Source of the DNA: Chitinophaga qingshengii
Lineage (GTDB): Bacteria > Bacteroidota > Bacteroidia > Chitinophagales > Chitinophagaceae
Assembly: GCF_014529935.1 (NCBI RefSeq)
Contig: NZ_JACVFC010000001.1
Coordinates: 3,782,001 to 3,846,000 of the forward strand
Direction of reading: 5' to 3'
Length of the DNA: 64,000 nucleotides
The first letter of the stretch is position 1. Every line of letters starts with the position of its first letter. Positions 10,449 to 18,985 of this stretch are shown one piece after another. A program made the position numbers and the translations under genes. The notes beneath the pieces were generated by a model. It was not told where the DNA came from. It ran no database searches and was given only the letters and a program-made list of their open reading frames with translations.

Positions 10449-10570
10449 TTTTTGCGTTCATTCTTCCTACTTACCCCATGGGACTTAAGGGACAAATTTA
10501 CTTTCCGCCTCCTTACCGGATTTTAATTTAAATTCGGTTTGAAAAATCATCGTTTGCAGACACCGTTTTT

Positions 10571-11698
10571 ATGTTTAAATCTGTGAAAAAGAGACTGCCT
10601 ATTCCCATTCCTGATGTGCTGGATGCACTGGACGCGCTTAACCCGTTTAAAGTGAAGCGCCAGCGTATCATGAACTTCAATCCATCTACCAGCGTGGCTT
10701 TGCGGAAGCCGTCAGAAACCAGTAAAATCACAGTTTTTGATTATAGCGGTAACGGCTGTACGGAAGCTACCATGGTATCGCTGGAAGAGGTGTTTGCATA
10801 TCGTGATAAACCCACTTACACCTGGATTAATGTGGATGGCATCAGAAAAGAAGAGGTACATGCCATTTGTGAGCACTATATGATACACCCGTTGATTGAG
10901 GAAGATATTCTGAGTGTAGGGCAACGGGCAAAGATGGATGATATCGGAGAACGGCTGTTTTGTCTGTTACCTATGATGTATTTCAGCAGTGAGAGTTCTA
11001 CTATAGACCAGGAACAGGTGAGCATTGTGCTGGGAAAAAATTTCGTGATTTCCTTCCAGGAAGATCCCACCCGCGATGTATTTGACCCTGTCCGGGATAA
11101 ACTGAAAATTGCCGGTTCCCGTATCCGCAACGGCACCATGGACTTCCTTTGTTACGCCTTGCTCGATGTCATTGTGGATAGTTATTTCACCGTGTTGGAT
11201 AAACTGGGAGAAAGAATTGAGCTGATGGAAGACATTGTGCAACATGAGCCCAGTACCCGGACTTTAGCACGGATCAACTTCCTCCGGCGACAGGTATTTC
11301 TTTTCAAAAGGGCCATCGCTCCGGTGCGTGAGCTGGTCAACGGCTACCTCAAAAGTGAAAGCGATCTGCTGGAAGATACCGTGTACAAATACTACAAAGA
11401 CGTGTATGACCACATCATTCAATGTAATGATCTGGCAGACAACTACCGGGATATGATCCTCAACGTACAGGAGATGTACCATACGCAGCTGAATCTCAAG
11501 CTGAATGAGATCATGAAAGTACTTGCCGTGGTAACCACCTTGCTGACCCCGTTGACTTTAATCGCCGGTATTTACGGTATGAACTTCCATAATATGCCGG
11601 AGCTGGAATCGCGCAATGGATATTTTTATACCCTCGGCGGCATGGGACTGCTCCTGGTTGTGATGATTCTTATTTTCCGGAAGCGGGGCTGGTTCTAA
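10571..11698 (+). CDS. corA: CorA-family magnesium/cobalt channel
   Basis: A 375-residue protein with a long cytoplasmic N-terminal domain and two C-terminal membrane helices. The diagnostic GMN motif (IYGMNFHNMPEL, near residue 336) lies between TM1 (LAVVTTLLTPLTLIAGIYG) and TM2 (GGMGLLLVVMILIF), and the C-terminus is basic (FRKRGWF) as in CorA. It forms pentameric channels for Mg2+ uptake in the inner membrane. Its TAA stop overlaps the TAG of the convergent DUF2480 gene (11695-11698), so there is no space for a terminator between them. Confidence 0.92.
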   Translation: MFKSVKKRLPIPIPDVLDALDALNPFKVKRQRIMNFNPSTSVALRKPSETSKITVFDYSGNGCTEATMVSLEEVFAYRDKPTYTWINVDGIRKEEVHAICEHYMIHPLIEEDILSVGQRAKMDDIGERLFCLLPMMYFSSESSTIDQEQVSIVLGKNFVISFQEDPTRDVFDPVRDKLKIAGSRIRNGTMDFLCYALLDVIVDSYFTVLDKLGERIELMEDIVQHEPSTRTLARINFLRRQVFLFKRAIAPVRELVNGYLKSESDLLEDTVYKYYKDVYDHIIQCNDLADNYRDMILNVQEMYHTQLNLKLNEIMKVLAVVTTLLTPLTLIAGIYGMNFHNMPELESRNGYFYTLGGMGLLLVVMILIFRKRGWF

Positions 11699-12201
11699 AC
11701 CTTTTTCTTATAAACCGGTACGGAAGAGCAGGGTTCTCCATACATGATACTTTTGGCTACCGGGCGCAACAGCCGGGTAATTTCGGCATAAGCCACTTCG
11801 CCAACGCGTTTGTCGCCACATCCTTTGATCACAATACGTTTATCTGCGAAAGCAGCCACATCAAGCGTGGATAAATTCTTCAGGTACAGCGTTTTATATA
11901 TAAATTCTGCGTCTCCGAAAGCGGCATAGGCCGCAACGGGTTCCAGGTTGGTCATCACCAGCATATATGCCCATAATGGAACAACGGCATCTGCGGTACA
12001 TACCAGGCCTACATTTTTTCCACGAAACTGTTCCCAGTCAAGCGATTGCATAGCAGCACGGAAATCTTTCTCTTTCAGGATCATTCCCATAAAGAGGTAA
12101 TCCTTCATATCAAAAATAACAGTATCTCCTTTGGGATAGAATTGTTCCAGGTCGATGGTTTCCAAGCCACTCTGCGCTACTTTATTAACGATTTCATCCA
12201 T
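11695..12201 (-). CDS. DUF2480 family protein
   Basis: A 168-residue soluble protein matching my memory of DUF2480, a family largely restricted to Bacteroidota with no known function. Seen: no signal peptide or membrane segment, an acidic N-terminus (MDEIVNKVAQSGLETIDLEQ) and a conserved-looking middle (DWEQFRGKNVGLVCTADAVV, PLWAYMLV). A GCG/CSS cysteine pair occurs near the C-terminus. It has its own probable promoter (12223-12230) and is separated from the upstream PpiD-like gene by a terminator. Confidence 0.68.
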   Translation of the reverse strand: MDEIVNKVAQSGLETIDLEQFYPKGDTVIFDMKDYLFMGMILKEKDFRAAMQSLDWEQFRGKNVGLVCTADAVVPLWAYMLVMTNLEPVAAYAAFGDAEFIYKTLYLKNLSTLDVAAFADKRIVIKGCGDKRVGEVAYAEITRLLRPVAKSIMYGEPCSSVPVYKKKV

Positions 12202-12222
12202 ATCTGTCTGTTTTTAACCTTA

Positions 12223-12230
12223 CAAATTTA
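12223..12230 (-). promoter_or_regulatory. probable -7 promoter element of the DUF2480 gene
   Basis: TAAATTTG on the minus strand, an exact match to the Bacteroidota -7 element TAnnTTTG, 21 bases before the ATG. No convincing TTTG is seen at the expected upstream distance, so support is partial. Confidence 0.4.
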
Positions 12231-12247
12231 CGAAGATATGGGCATGA

Positions 12248-12276
12248 AAAAAGGGAAGCAGATGGCTTCCCTTTTT
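12248..12276 (-). terminator. intrinsic terminator of the PpiD-like gene
   Basis: Stem GGGAAGC / GCTTCCC with loop AGATG, flanked by runs of A and T, 30 bases after the stop at 12306; on the minus strand it ends in a T tract. Confidence 0.72.
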
Positions 12277-12305
12277 CTTATGTCAGTTAAAAATGTATCT
12301 GTCTA

Positions 12306-14402
12306 CTAGAAAAATTTACCGCGGGTATCCTTGATATTGCTTTTCTTCTTCAGTATTTCAAACAGCTGTTGATCGAGCAGGGATTTGATACCTTGTTCAT
12401 AAGCAGCCTGCTGGGTAGCCAGGTCCTGTGCCGGTTGAGCAACAGGCTCATAGCTGTCAGCTTTAATTACATATACTGCAGCGTTACCTTCAATAGGAGT
12501 GGATACTTTAGCAGTGCCCCAGCTTTTGTTGAAAGCTGCACCGGCTACGCGAGGCTCAAAGCCCAGAGAAGCGATAAACGGAGAAGCAAAGTTTACTGCT
12601 TCCGCTTTCAGCACCGGCTGATTGGTGGATTTAGCAGCAGCATCCAGGCTGGCCGGAGTTTGCAGCTTAGCGATGATCTGTTCAGCTTTTTTATGTTTTT
12701 TCACTTCTGCTTCCACCTGAGGTCTTACGTCATCCAGGGGAGCGGTACCTTCCTGGCGGATGCTGGTCAGTACAGCCACTACATATTTATCATCAAAAGT
12801 AAACACAGTGCTTACATCGCCTTTTTTAGCTTCGTAAGCCCAACGAACCAGTTCGCGTGACTGTCCGATACCAGGGATAACAAAATCCATCGGACGGAGG
12901 TTGTCAGCGATTCTTTTATTCAGTTTACCTTGTTGAACGTTCTTTTCGAAAGTGGCAGCAGAGCGGCTTTTACCTGCAAAATCGCTGGCTGCACCGTAAG
13001 CGCTGTTATTGGTTTCTTTGCTGGCATCTACAGATTTACCCAGGTAAGCCACTTTAATAGCAGGACCAATGTTTTTCTGGTCCATGATTTCCATTACATG
13101 GTAACCGAACTGGGTTTTTACCACTTTCACCTGGCCTTTTGTGCCTTCGAAAGCGAAATCTTTAAATTCAGGTACAAACTGGGTAGAAGGAGTGATATCG
13201 TATTCACCGCCGTTCTGTTTGCTGCCCGGATCATCAGAGAACTGAGTAACCAGTGCTTTAAAGTCGGCGCCACCTTTTACGGCAACAGCGATGCTGTCAG
13301 CACGTTTTTTGGCAACGGAATCCGGTAAACCACCCTGAGGACCGGAGGCGATCAGGATGTGGCGTACTTTCACGCTGTCGGGCATGCTTTTACGGTCAAC
13401 CATTTTCGCATACACAATCAGGTTATTATCATAGTAAGGGCCGTATACAGCACCTACCGGCAGATTTACGATAGAATCTTTCTGCGGAACCTGTGCTGCG
13501 TTTTTGGAAACGTAACCGTCATAATACTTAATCTCTGAATTGCGGTTGATGAAACCGGCAATGTCATGAGTGGTATCCAGTTCCGCTTTCAGCGCGAGAA
13601 TCTGCTGGATAGCAGCGGAAGAGTCCTGGGCAGAAGGAACAGCATCAAAAGACACATATTCTACTTTACGGGATTCTTCTACTTTAAAGAGTTGTTTATG
13701 GTCCTGAATGAAACGGTTCAGTTCAGCATCAGTTACTTTAATAGTGGAGTCAGCGATAGAAGCATAAGGAACGCTCACATAAGAGATAGTAGCCGTTTTG
13801 CTGTTATCTTCCTGCTGTTGGGCAGCCAACCATTTAGGATAATATACACCTTGTTTAATCAGCGTAACATATTTCAGTTGTTCCTGTGATTTGGCGATAT
13901 AGGTCTCCATTTGGCTCAGGGCAGCGCGAATCTGCGGGTTCTGAGGCGCCTGTGCGATGGTTTGCTGCAATGCCACGCGGTCAAACTGGCCATCCTTGTT
14001 GGTAAACTGTTGTACTACCATCGGATTGGGGTTTTTACCTTTAATCTGGTCTACCACTTCCGCTTCAGTTACGGCAATACCCAGTTTAGCGTATTGGGCC
14101 TGCATAATCTGTTCATTCAGAAACTGGTTCCAAACCTGCTCACGGATATATTGACGGGTTTGTTCGTCAATATTACCATTGGGCATCTGCTGGCGTGCGC
14201 CTGCTTCGGCATCCTGAATACGGCGCTGGTATTCTCCGAGATCCAGCTCTTCACCGTTTACTTTACCCACAGTAGTGTTACGACGGGCGAGAGAACTTTT
14301 GCCAAAAAAGGCATCCTGCAACAGGAAACTAACAATAGCCAGGCAAATCACTACAACGATCACGACGGCATATTTGTCCCTGATTTTCTGAATTACTGAC
14401 AT
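12306..14402 (-). CDS. membrane-anchored SurA/PpiD-like peptidylprolyl isomerase
   Basis: A 698-residue protein with one N-terminal membrane helix (residues ~12-31, YAVVIVVVICLAIVSFLL), a SurA_N/PpiD-type chaperone region (GKVNGEELDLGEYQRRIQDA) and a parvulin (rotamase) domain near residues 345-445 with typical motifs (VKVRHILIA, ADFKALVTQFSDDPGS, GGEYD, FGYHVMEI). A second, degenerate parvulin-like segment may follow (residues ~470-560). It should act on the periplasmic face of the inner membrane in folding of exported proteins. It has its own promoter and terminator, so it is monocistronic, and borders the proposed origin. Confidence 0.85.
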   Translation of the reverse strand: MSVIQKIRDKYAVVIVVVICLAIVSFLLQDAFFGKSSLARRNTTVGKVNGEELDLGEYQRRIQDAEAGARQQMPNGNIDEQTRQYIREQVWNQFLNEQIMQAQYAKLGIAVTEAEVVDQIKGKNPNPMVVQQFTNKDGQFDRVALQQTIAQAPQNPQIRAALSQMETYIAKSQEQLKYVTLIKQGVYYPKWLAAQQQEDNSKTATISYVSVPYASIADSTIKVTDAELNRFIQDHKQLFKVEESRKVEYVSFDAVPSAQDSSAAIQQILALKAELDTTHDIAGFINRNSEIKYYDGYVSKNAAQVPQKDSIVNLPVGAVYGPYYDNNLIVYAKMVDRKSMPDSVKVRHILIASGPQGGLPDSVAKKRADSIAVAVKGGADFKALVTQFSDDPGSKQNGGEYDITPSTQFVPEFKDFAFEGTKGQVKVVKTQFGYHVMEIMDQKNIGPAIKVAYLGKSVDASKETNNSAYGAASDFAGKSRSAATFEKNVQQGKLNKRIADNLRPMDFVIPGIGQSRELVRWAYEAKKGDVSTVFTFDDKYVVAVLTSIRQEGTAPLDDVRPQVEAEVKKHKKAEQIIAKLQTPASLDAAAKSTNQPVLKAEAVNFASPFIASLGFEPRVAGAAFNKSWGTAKVSTPIEGNAAVYVIKADSYEPVAQPAQDLATQQAAYEQGIKSLLDQQLFEILKKKSNIKDTRGKFF

Positions 14403-14432
14403 ATATTATATAGTCTACATTTTTAAGGAAAG

Positions 14433-14464
14433 CAAAAATAGAATAAATAAACTGTAACTGCAAA
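14433..14464 (-). promoter_or_regulatory. Bacteroidota-type promoter of the PpiD-like gene
   Basis: On the minus strand, TTTG (14464-14461), a 20-base spacer and TATTTTTG (14440-14433): an exact fit to the -33/-7 consensus of the Bacteroidota housekeeping sigma factor. Transcription would start about 25 bases before the ATG at 14402. Confidence 0.62.
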
Positions 14465-14548
14465 AGAGTATTTTTTCCCTTCAAACCCAATACTGTAAAG
14501 GATTTGAGGGTGTTCTAACACTTTTGTGGACTGCTTATCATTCACAGG

Positions 14549-15115
14549 TTTTCCACAGGTGTCCCCTTTTTCCAAGTTTCTTTTTTTCAATGTTTTAGTG
14601 TTTAAAATGCCAGCAGGAACGGGTATTTTCGTAAAACTGCGGGATAAAGGCACCTAATGGTTTATACACAATTGTGTAAAAGCTCTTTTTCACAATCCAC
14701 AGGAAAATGTGAATAAAACAGGTCTATTTTCAACAACAGCTCATTCCGGTGGTTTTTGTCGTCCGTCCGGTTTTTTTCCACAATTGGTGTGTAAAACCAC
14801 CTGTAAAACTGAAAATAAGGTGGGAAAAGGTGCCCTTATACACCGGTAAAACTAATTTTGTTTTTGTCCCAAAAGTTTACCTCAGAAAAAGCGAATGTGA
14901 ATTGTGGATAGTAAAAGCGTTCTTTTAACATTTTCCCAATATCCCCCAGGTGAAAAAGATTTTCACCAACAACGATATCCACGTATGTGGATGAAATAGG
15001 TAAAATCCAGTAACGACGCGGAAAGAGGGTGTTAATTAGATGTGGAAAGCGTAGGAAAAAGGAATAACAACTACATTTGTACAGGTGCCGGAAAATTAAT
15101 TTCCACATATTCACA
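14549..15115. other. oriC: candidate replication origin: cluster of DnaA-box-like 9-mers
   Basis: The 765-base gap between the PpiD-like gene and nadA holds no gene. It holds at least 13 nonamers close to the DnaA box TTATNCACA. Two are exact: TTATACACA (14662-14670) and TGTGAATAA (14709-14717). Near matches: TTTTCCACA at 14549 and 14774, TGTGTAAAA at 14673 and 14788, TTTTTCACA at 14686, TTATACACC at 14836, TGTGGATAG at 14903, ATATCCACG/TGTGGATGA as an inverted pair at 14975/14986, TGTGGAAAG at 15041, ATTTCCACA at 15099. AT-rich stretches flank the cluster (14401-14460 and 15130-15165). Three parS-type sites and mnmG lie within 7 kb. A TACATTTG at 15072-15079 may be the nadA -7 element. Confidence 0.6.
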
Positions 15116-15167
15116 GCCCTAATAGTAGTGGGCTTTTCTTTTTAAATAAATAAATAGATATATAGTT

Positions 15168-16175
15168 ATGATTACTGAAATCGCTGTCGCGAAAAAAAAT
15201 TTGCAGCATAACGGATTTTTGGATATACCGGTTGACCCGGCCCTGGATTTATTTGCAGCGATCGAAAATCTGAAAAAAGAAAAAAATGCGATCGTACTGG
15301 CGCACTATTACCAGGAGCCTGATATCCAGGATGTCGCCGATTATATCGGAGACAGTTTGGGACTCAGTCAACAAGCTGCCAAAACGGATGCCGATATCAT
15401 TGTTTTTGCCGGTGTTCACTTTATGGCCGAAACGGCAAAAATTCTAAGCCCTCAGAAAAAAGTGCTGTTACCCGATCTCAAAGCGGGATGTTCCCTGGCC
15501 GACAGTGCCCCGCCGGAACTCTTTAAAAAATTCCGTGATAAGTACCCGGACCATATCGTGATCTCCTACATCAATTGTTCCGCTGGTATCAAAGCACTGA
15601 GTGATATCATCTGTACTTCTTCCAATGCTGAAAAAATTATTGAAAGTGTTCCGAAAGATCAGCCTATCATTTTTGCACCGGACCGTAACCTCGGATCCTA
15701 TCTGATCAAAAAGACCGGTCGGGATATGGTGCTGTGGAATGGTGCCTGCATGGTACATGAAATTTTTTCGCTGGAAAAAATTACCAAACTGAAAACCCAG
15801 CATCCGAAAGCAAAAATTATTGCGCACCCGGAATGCGAACCGGCGGTGTTGGCAGTGGCTGACTATATCGGTTCCACAACCGGTTTACTGAACTTCAGCA
15901 AAAAAGACGACGCCCAGGAATATATCGTGGTAACCGAAACCGGTATTCTTCATCAGATGCAGAAAGAAAATCCGGGTAAAACTTTTATTCCGGCGCCGCC
16001 CAATAATGCATGTGCTTGTAACGATTGTCCACACATGAAATTGAATACGCTGGAAAAGCTGTATCTGTGTATGGAATACGAACAACCGGAAATTACGATG
16101 GAAGAAAGTCTGAGAATCGCCGCTAAAAAGCCAATAGAACGAATGCTGGAGATCAGCAAACAAGCTGGACTTTGA
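15168..16175 (+). CDS. nadA: quinolinate synthase
   Basis: A 335-residue protein matching NadA, the [4Fe-4S] enzyme that condenses iminoaspartate and dihydroxyacetone phosphate to quinolinate in de novo NAD synthesis. Seen: [20 protein letters not shown] near residue 45, the cluster ligands Cys108 (LKAGCSLAD), a Cys in NGACMVHE near 193 and Cys of [11 protein letters not shown] near 285. nadB and nadC are not adjacent; nadD is elsewhere in this window. The gene stands alone, bounded by the origin-like region and a strong terminator. Confidence 0.95.
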   Translation: MITEIAVAKKNLQHNGFLDIPVDPALDLFAAIENLKKEKNAIVLAHYYQEPDIQDVADYIGDSLGLSQQAAKTDADIIVFAGVHFMAETAKILSPQKKVLLPDLKAGCSLADSAPPELFKKFRDKYPDHIVISYINCSAGIKALSDIICTSSNAEKIIESVPKDQPIIFAPDRNLGSYLIKKTGRDMVLWNGACMVHEIFSLEKITKLKTQHPKAKIIAHPECEPAVLAVADYIGSTTGLLNFSKKDDAQEYIVVTETGILHQMQKENPGKTFIPAPPNNACACNDCPHMKLNTLEKLYLCMEYEQPEITMEESLRIAAKKPIERMLEISKQAGL

Positions 16176-16243
16176 TTTAACTTTCTGATTTTCAATATTA
16201 TTCAAATTTAATTTTTTACTTAAGCATCTTTTAAAAGAATGCT

Positions 16244-16278
16244 GAAAGCCCCGAGGTTGATATAACCCCGGGGCTTTC
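16244..16278 (+). terminator. intrinsic terminator of nadA
   Basis: Stem GAAAGCCCCG.GGTT / AACC.CGGGGCTTTC with a 5-base loop, then CCTGTTTTT; 69 bases after the nadA stop. Confidence 0.82.
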
Positions 16279-16300
16279 CTGTTTTTAATCGAACTGTTTA

Positions 16301-17385
16301 ATTCTCAGGCGGTTAGCAAGGCGCTGAGAATGCGATAACCGATGTTTTCCCCACTATTTCCCTTGTTTACGGGCCGCTGGAATCTTAATTACTGTTTTTG
16401 AATTGTGAATAACTGCTCAAAACCCTGAATTGAAGGCCGTGAGAATTAATTTTTTTTTCGAACATTGGGTATACCCGAAAAAAAAAATTTTATGCGATTC
16501 TCAACGCACTGTTAGTCTGCTGAGAGACCTCTATTTGTTTTTTCACTTTACTCCCTGGCAGAATTTCCTCTTATCGCGCTGTTAGCCGTTATTTTTTGAA
16601 TACACTGAGAATCGCATAGAAAATTATGATCCGGCATAACCCCACGTTTACTGTTTCCGTGCGATTGTCAGTGCTTTCTTTTTTTGTAGATAAAATCATG
16701 TTTCTGCATTAGAGGGCCATATGCCCCGCATGATGTGGGATGATATCCAGGTGTGGAAGTTTCTTTTTGAGGGCAGGCCGGCTTTATGGGTGTGGACTAC
16801 GGGCAATTTTATGAGTGCTCTGAGAATTGAATATTTATTGAAAACCAAGGGGTACCCCAGTAATTGACTTTTTGTTTTATTCTCAGCGCATTGTCTGTGC
16901 GCTGAGAATGAATCCAGTATTGTGGTATCCCCGTAGTTAAAAAAAATATGCGATTCTCAGCGCTCTCCAAGAGCGCTGAGAATCGCATATTTTTTTTGCC
17001 AACTGAATTTAATGGATTGGAGAAATTTCATTCAATTCTCAACGGATTATGAGTGCGCTGAGAATCACATATAGCCGGGCTAATTAAATGTTATCAGATA
17101 AGGGGAAATTATACTCAATTCTGAGAGCGTTATCAATGCGCTGAGAATCGTTTGTTTCTGGTCAATAGGGAATAAGTTTAGGTTTCGGATAAAGACGGGA
17201 TTCTCATGGCTTTGTGAAGGCGCTGAGAATAGGATATTTTTTGCGGTGGGCATTATGCATCTGTGTAGTGCATTTAACGAGATTCTCAGCGCATTGCCAG
17301 TGCGCTGAGAATCGCATATTTTTTGGGCGATTGATCAATTGGTGTAGAAGGAAAAGGATTACGCGCTGGTGATAGCTTTGAGAAT
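16301..17385. repeat. regular array of degenerate 31-base palindromes, 82-base period
   Basis: The unit is an inverted repeat ATTCTCAGCGCA - 7 bases - TGCGCTGAGAAT. Clear copies start at 16301, 16497, 16879, 16953, 17035, 17118, 17200 and 17282; decayed copies start at about 16416, 16582, 16664, 16797 and 17355. Start-to-start distances are 74, 82, 83, 82, 82 and 73 across the last seven, 81, 85 and 82 across 16416-16664, and 82 from 16797 to 16879. The outer ATTCTCA/TGAGAAT ends and the right half (GCGCTGAGAAT) are best kept; the centres vary. Several copies continue into TATGCG (left) and CGCATATTTTTT (right). The ~51-base spacers share no other obvious sequence. No gene is present from 16279 to 17400. 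Confidence 0.85.
16939..16997. repeat. 59-bp perfect palindrome, longest unit of the array
   Basis: Two 28-base arms (8 A, then TATGCGATTCTCAGCGCTCT) separated by only CCA. It would form an exceptionally stable hairpin or cruciform ending in a T run on both strands, so it could also end transcription in either direction. It contains the 31-base array unit (16953-16983) at its centre. Confidence 0.9.
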
Positions 17386-17587
17386 GGGATGAAATTTTAT
17401 TTCATGGGGTAATGGCGGACTTCAGGAAATCGTGCGTACCTGAGGGCACTGGGAAGATTTTTCAAAATGCTTTGATGGAAGAAAATCAACGAACTTTGAA
17501 AGTTTTTTGCTTGTGGCTGATTTGAAAGGAAGCAAAGCCGAAAAAATCATTTTTTCTTTCATTTTCCCCCCAGATTTTCCGTTAAAA

Positions 17588-18079
17588 TGTGGAAAAGCCC
17601 CTTTTTTCAAAAAATTTTTTTTGATTTTAATGAGAGAAATGTGGAAAAGGTGGGTTTTATTCCTCATTTTTTTCTGAAGGCAGATATTTTCTAAAAATTT
17701 CAGATGGAAATCCCAAAAAATGTGGAGAAAGTGGGCTATTTTTTTCAAAAAAAGGTTTTTCGAGACGCTATTTGTGGAAAAACCTCCAATTTTCTCAAAT
17801 TTTTTTTGTTTTTGATCTAAAAATGTGGAGAACTGGTGATTTTCAATCGAAAAATCACGCGGCTGGAGTCATTTTTTGTAAAAAACACTAAAAAAAATTT
17901 TTTTCTTGGTTTTGGAGTGCAAAAATGTGGGAAAGTAGTATATAGAGAAATTTCAGTTCGGAAGAGAGAAATTTGTGGAAAAAAGGGCTGTTTTTTGGAA
18001 AATCTTTTTCTTTTTTAAGAAAGTGGAGAGGATAAGTATTGAACTGGGAGGATAAACTTAAGGGAGGATAAGTGGAGAA
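17588..18079. repeat. T-rich array of TGTGG(A/G)AA direct repeats, period about 50
   Basis: TGTGGAAAA-type motifs, all in the same orientation, begin at 17588, 17640, 17721, 17773, 17824, 17926 and 17974, and AGTGGAGA variants at 18022 and 18071. Distances are 52, 81, 52, 51, 102, 48, 48 and 49; a worn copy (TGTAAAAA) sits at 17877, splitting the 102. Each motif is followed by long T and A runs. TGTGGAAAA is the complement of TTTTCCACA, the same 9-mer found twice in the DnaA-box cluster upstream of nadA. Open frames here are only Lys/Phe-rich low complexity, so I treat the segment as non-coding. Confidence 0.78.
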
Positions 18080-18091
18080 AAGTAGAGGAAA

Positions 18092-18328
18092 CTATATTTC
18101 CTCTACCCAAATATGATCAGCTTCTGTTTTTCTGAGGGACAGATTGTAGCCTGCTACCATGATTGAAATTGGATCGCCCAGGGGAGCAATTTTTTCAATC
18201 TTAACGGTTTCACCTGGTACGCAGCCCATTTCCATTAACTTAATATGTAGATCATCTTTTTCAAATTCTATGATTACTGCGCTTTTGCCTGTTGCCAGGG
18301 AAGATAATTTCATTATGCCTTTTTTCAT
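18092..18328 (-). CDS. feoA: FeoA-family protein
   Basis: A 78-residue SH3-like FeoA domain (LMEMGCVPGETVKIEKIAPL, DPISIMVAGYNLSLRKTEAD), normally a small cytoplasmic partner of the FeoB ferrous iron transporter. Here it is alone: feoB lies 35 kb away in this window and no other feo gene adjoins. The gene reads toward the TGTGGAAA repeat array. An internal ATG five codons in could be the true start. Confidence 0.85.
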   Translation of the reverse strand: MKKGIMKLSSLATGKSAVIIEFEKDDLHIKLMEMGCVPGETVKIEKIAPLGDPISIMVAGYNLSLRKTEADHIWVEEI

Positions 18329-18492
18329 ACCTACGTATTAATCTGTTTAAACTTTAGTTTGGCAACGGGGATAGTTCCACCATGAATGACAGGGCAAAGG
18401 TACCCCGGTGTACCGAATATGCAAAAAGAATCAGGCACCCAATCCAAAATTTCACTTTACTTTTACATCACTTTTTTAATTCAAAAACAAAC

Positions 18493-18924
18493 ATGGCAAT
18501 TCAGTTTACAGCGCACGAAGTAAAAGTGGACTTAAAGGAAAAGAGAAAATTAAAAATCTTTTTAAAGGATTTGTTTGCCGGTGAAGGGCAGGGGTTAAAA
18601 GACCTGCATTATGTTTTTTGTTCAGATGCCTATTTGTTGGAGATCAATAAGCAGTTTTTGCAGCACGATACCTATACAGACATTGTTACTTTTGAAATGG
18701 GAGAAGATCCTGATGTTACAGAAGGGGAAATTTACATTAGCGTGGATAGGGTAAAGGAGAATGCGGAGAAATTCCACGTTTCGCTAAACCAGGAGCTGCA
18801 CAGGGTGATTTTCCATGGCGCTTTGCACTTATGTGGATTTAAAGACAAGAGTAAAGCAGAAAACGCGCGCATGCATGAAAAAGAAGATGAGTACCTTATT
18901 AAATATTTTGGTGCGTTGGAATAA
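18493..18924 (+). CDS. ybeY: YbeY endoribonuclease (rRNA maturation factor)
   Basis: A 143-residue protein of the UPF0054/YbeY family, a metal-dependent endoribonuclease needed for 16S rRNA 3' maturation and ribosome quality control. Seen: TYTDIVTFEMGEDPDVTEGE, YISVDRVKENAEKF and the metal site HGALHLCGFKDK (His108, His112). The third ligand, His in the canonical HGxLHLxGYDH, falls on Asp118 here; this may be normal for the phylum. Start at ATG 18493 (MAIQFTAHE) fits the family N-terminus; an ATG at 18382 would add 37 unrelated residues. A parS-type site follows 4 bases after the stop. Confidence 0.88.
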   Translation: MAIQFTAHEVKVDLKEKRKLKIFLKDLFAGEGQGLKDLHYVFCSDAYLLEINKQFLQHDTYTDIVTFEMGEDPDVTEGEIYISVDRVKENAEKFHVSLNQELHRVIFHGALHLCGFKDKSKAENARMHEKEDEYLIKYFGALE

Positions 18925-18928
18925 CAGA

Positions 18929-18944
18929 TGTTCCACGTGGAACA
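18929..18944. other. parS: parS-type centromere site 1
   Basis: TGTTCCACGTGGAACA, a perfect 16-bp palindrome matching the ParB-binding consensus TGTTnCACGTGnAACA. It is immediately downstream of ybeY. Confidence 0.85.
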
Positions 18945-18969
18945 TTTTGAAAAAAAATGAAATTAGGAA

Positions 18970-18985
18970 TGTTCCACGTGGAACA
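18970..18985. other. parS: parS-type centromere site 2
   Basis: Second identical TGTTCCACGTGGAACA, 41 bases after the first, extended by matching A/T to a 20-bp palindrome (AATGTTCCACGTGGAACATT). Two sites this close would give a joint ParB loading point. Confidence 0.87.

Noticed and set aside
14549..15115. TTTTCCACA-like words as chance hits in AT-rich DNA
   Set aside because: Considered; a single such word is expected by chance, but 13 in 560 bases including two exact DnaA boxes and an inverted pair is not easily explained that way.
16301..17385. CRISPR array (31-base palindromic repeats with ~51-base spacers)
   Set aside because: Repeats are too diverged from each other, especially in their centres, spacers are long, and no cas gene is present anywhere in the window.
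17422..17748. 108-residue minus-strand open frame
   Set aside because: Lys/Phe-rich low-complexity translation of the T-rich repeat array, not a natural protein; the same applies to a short plus-strand frame at 17836-18018.
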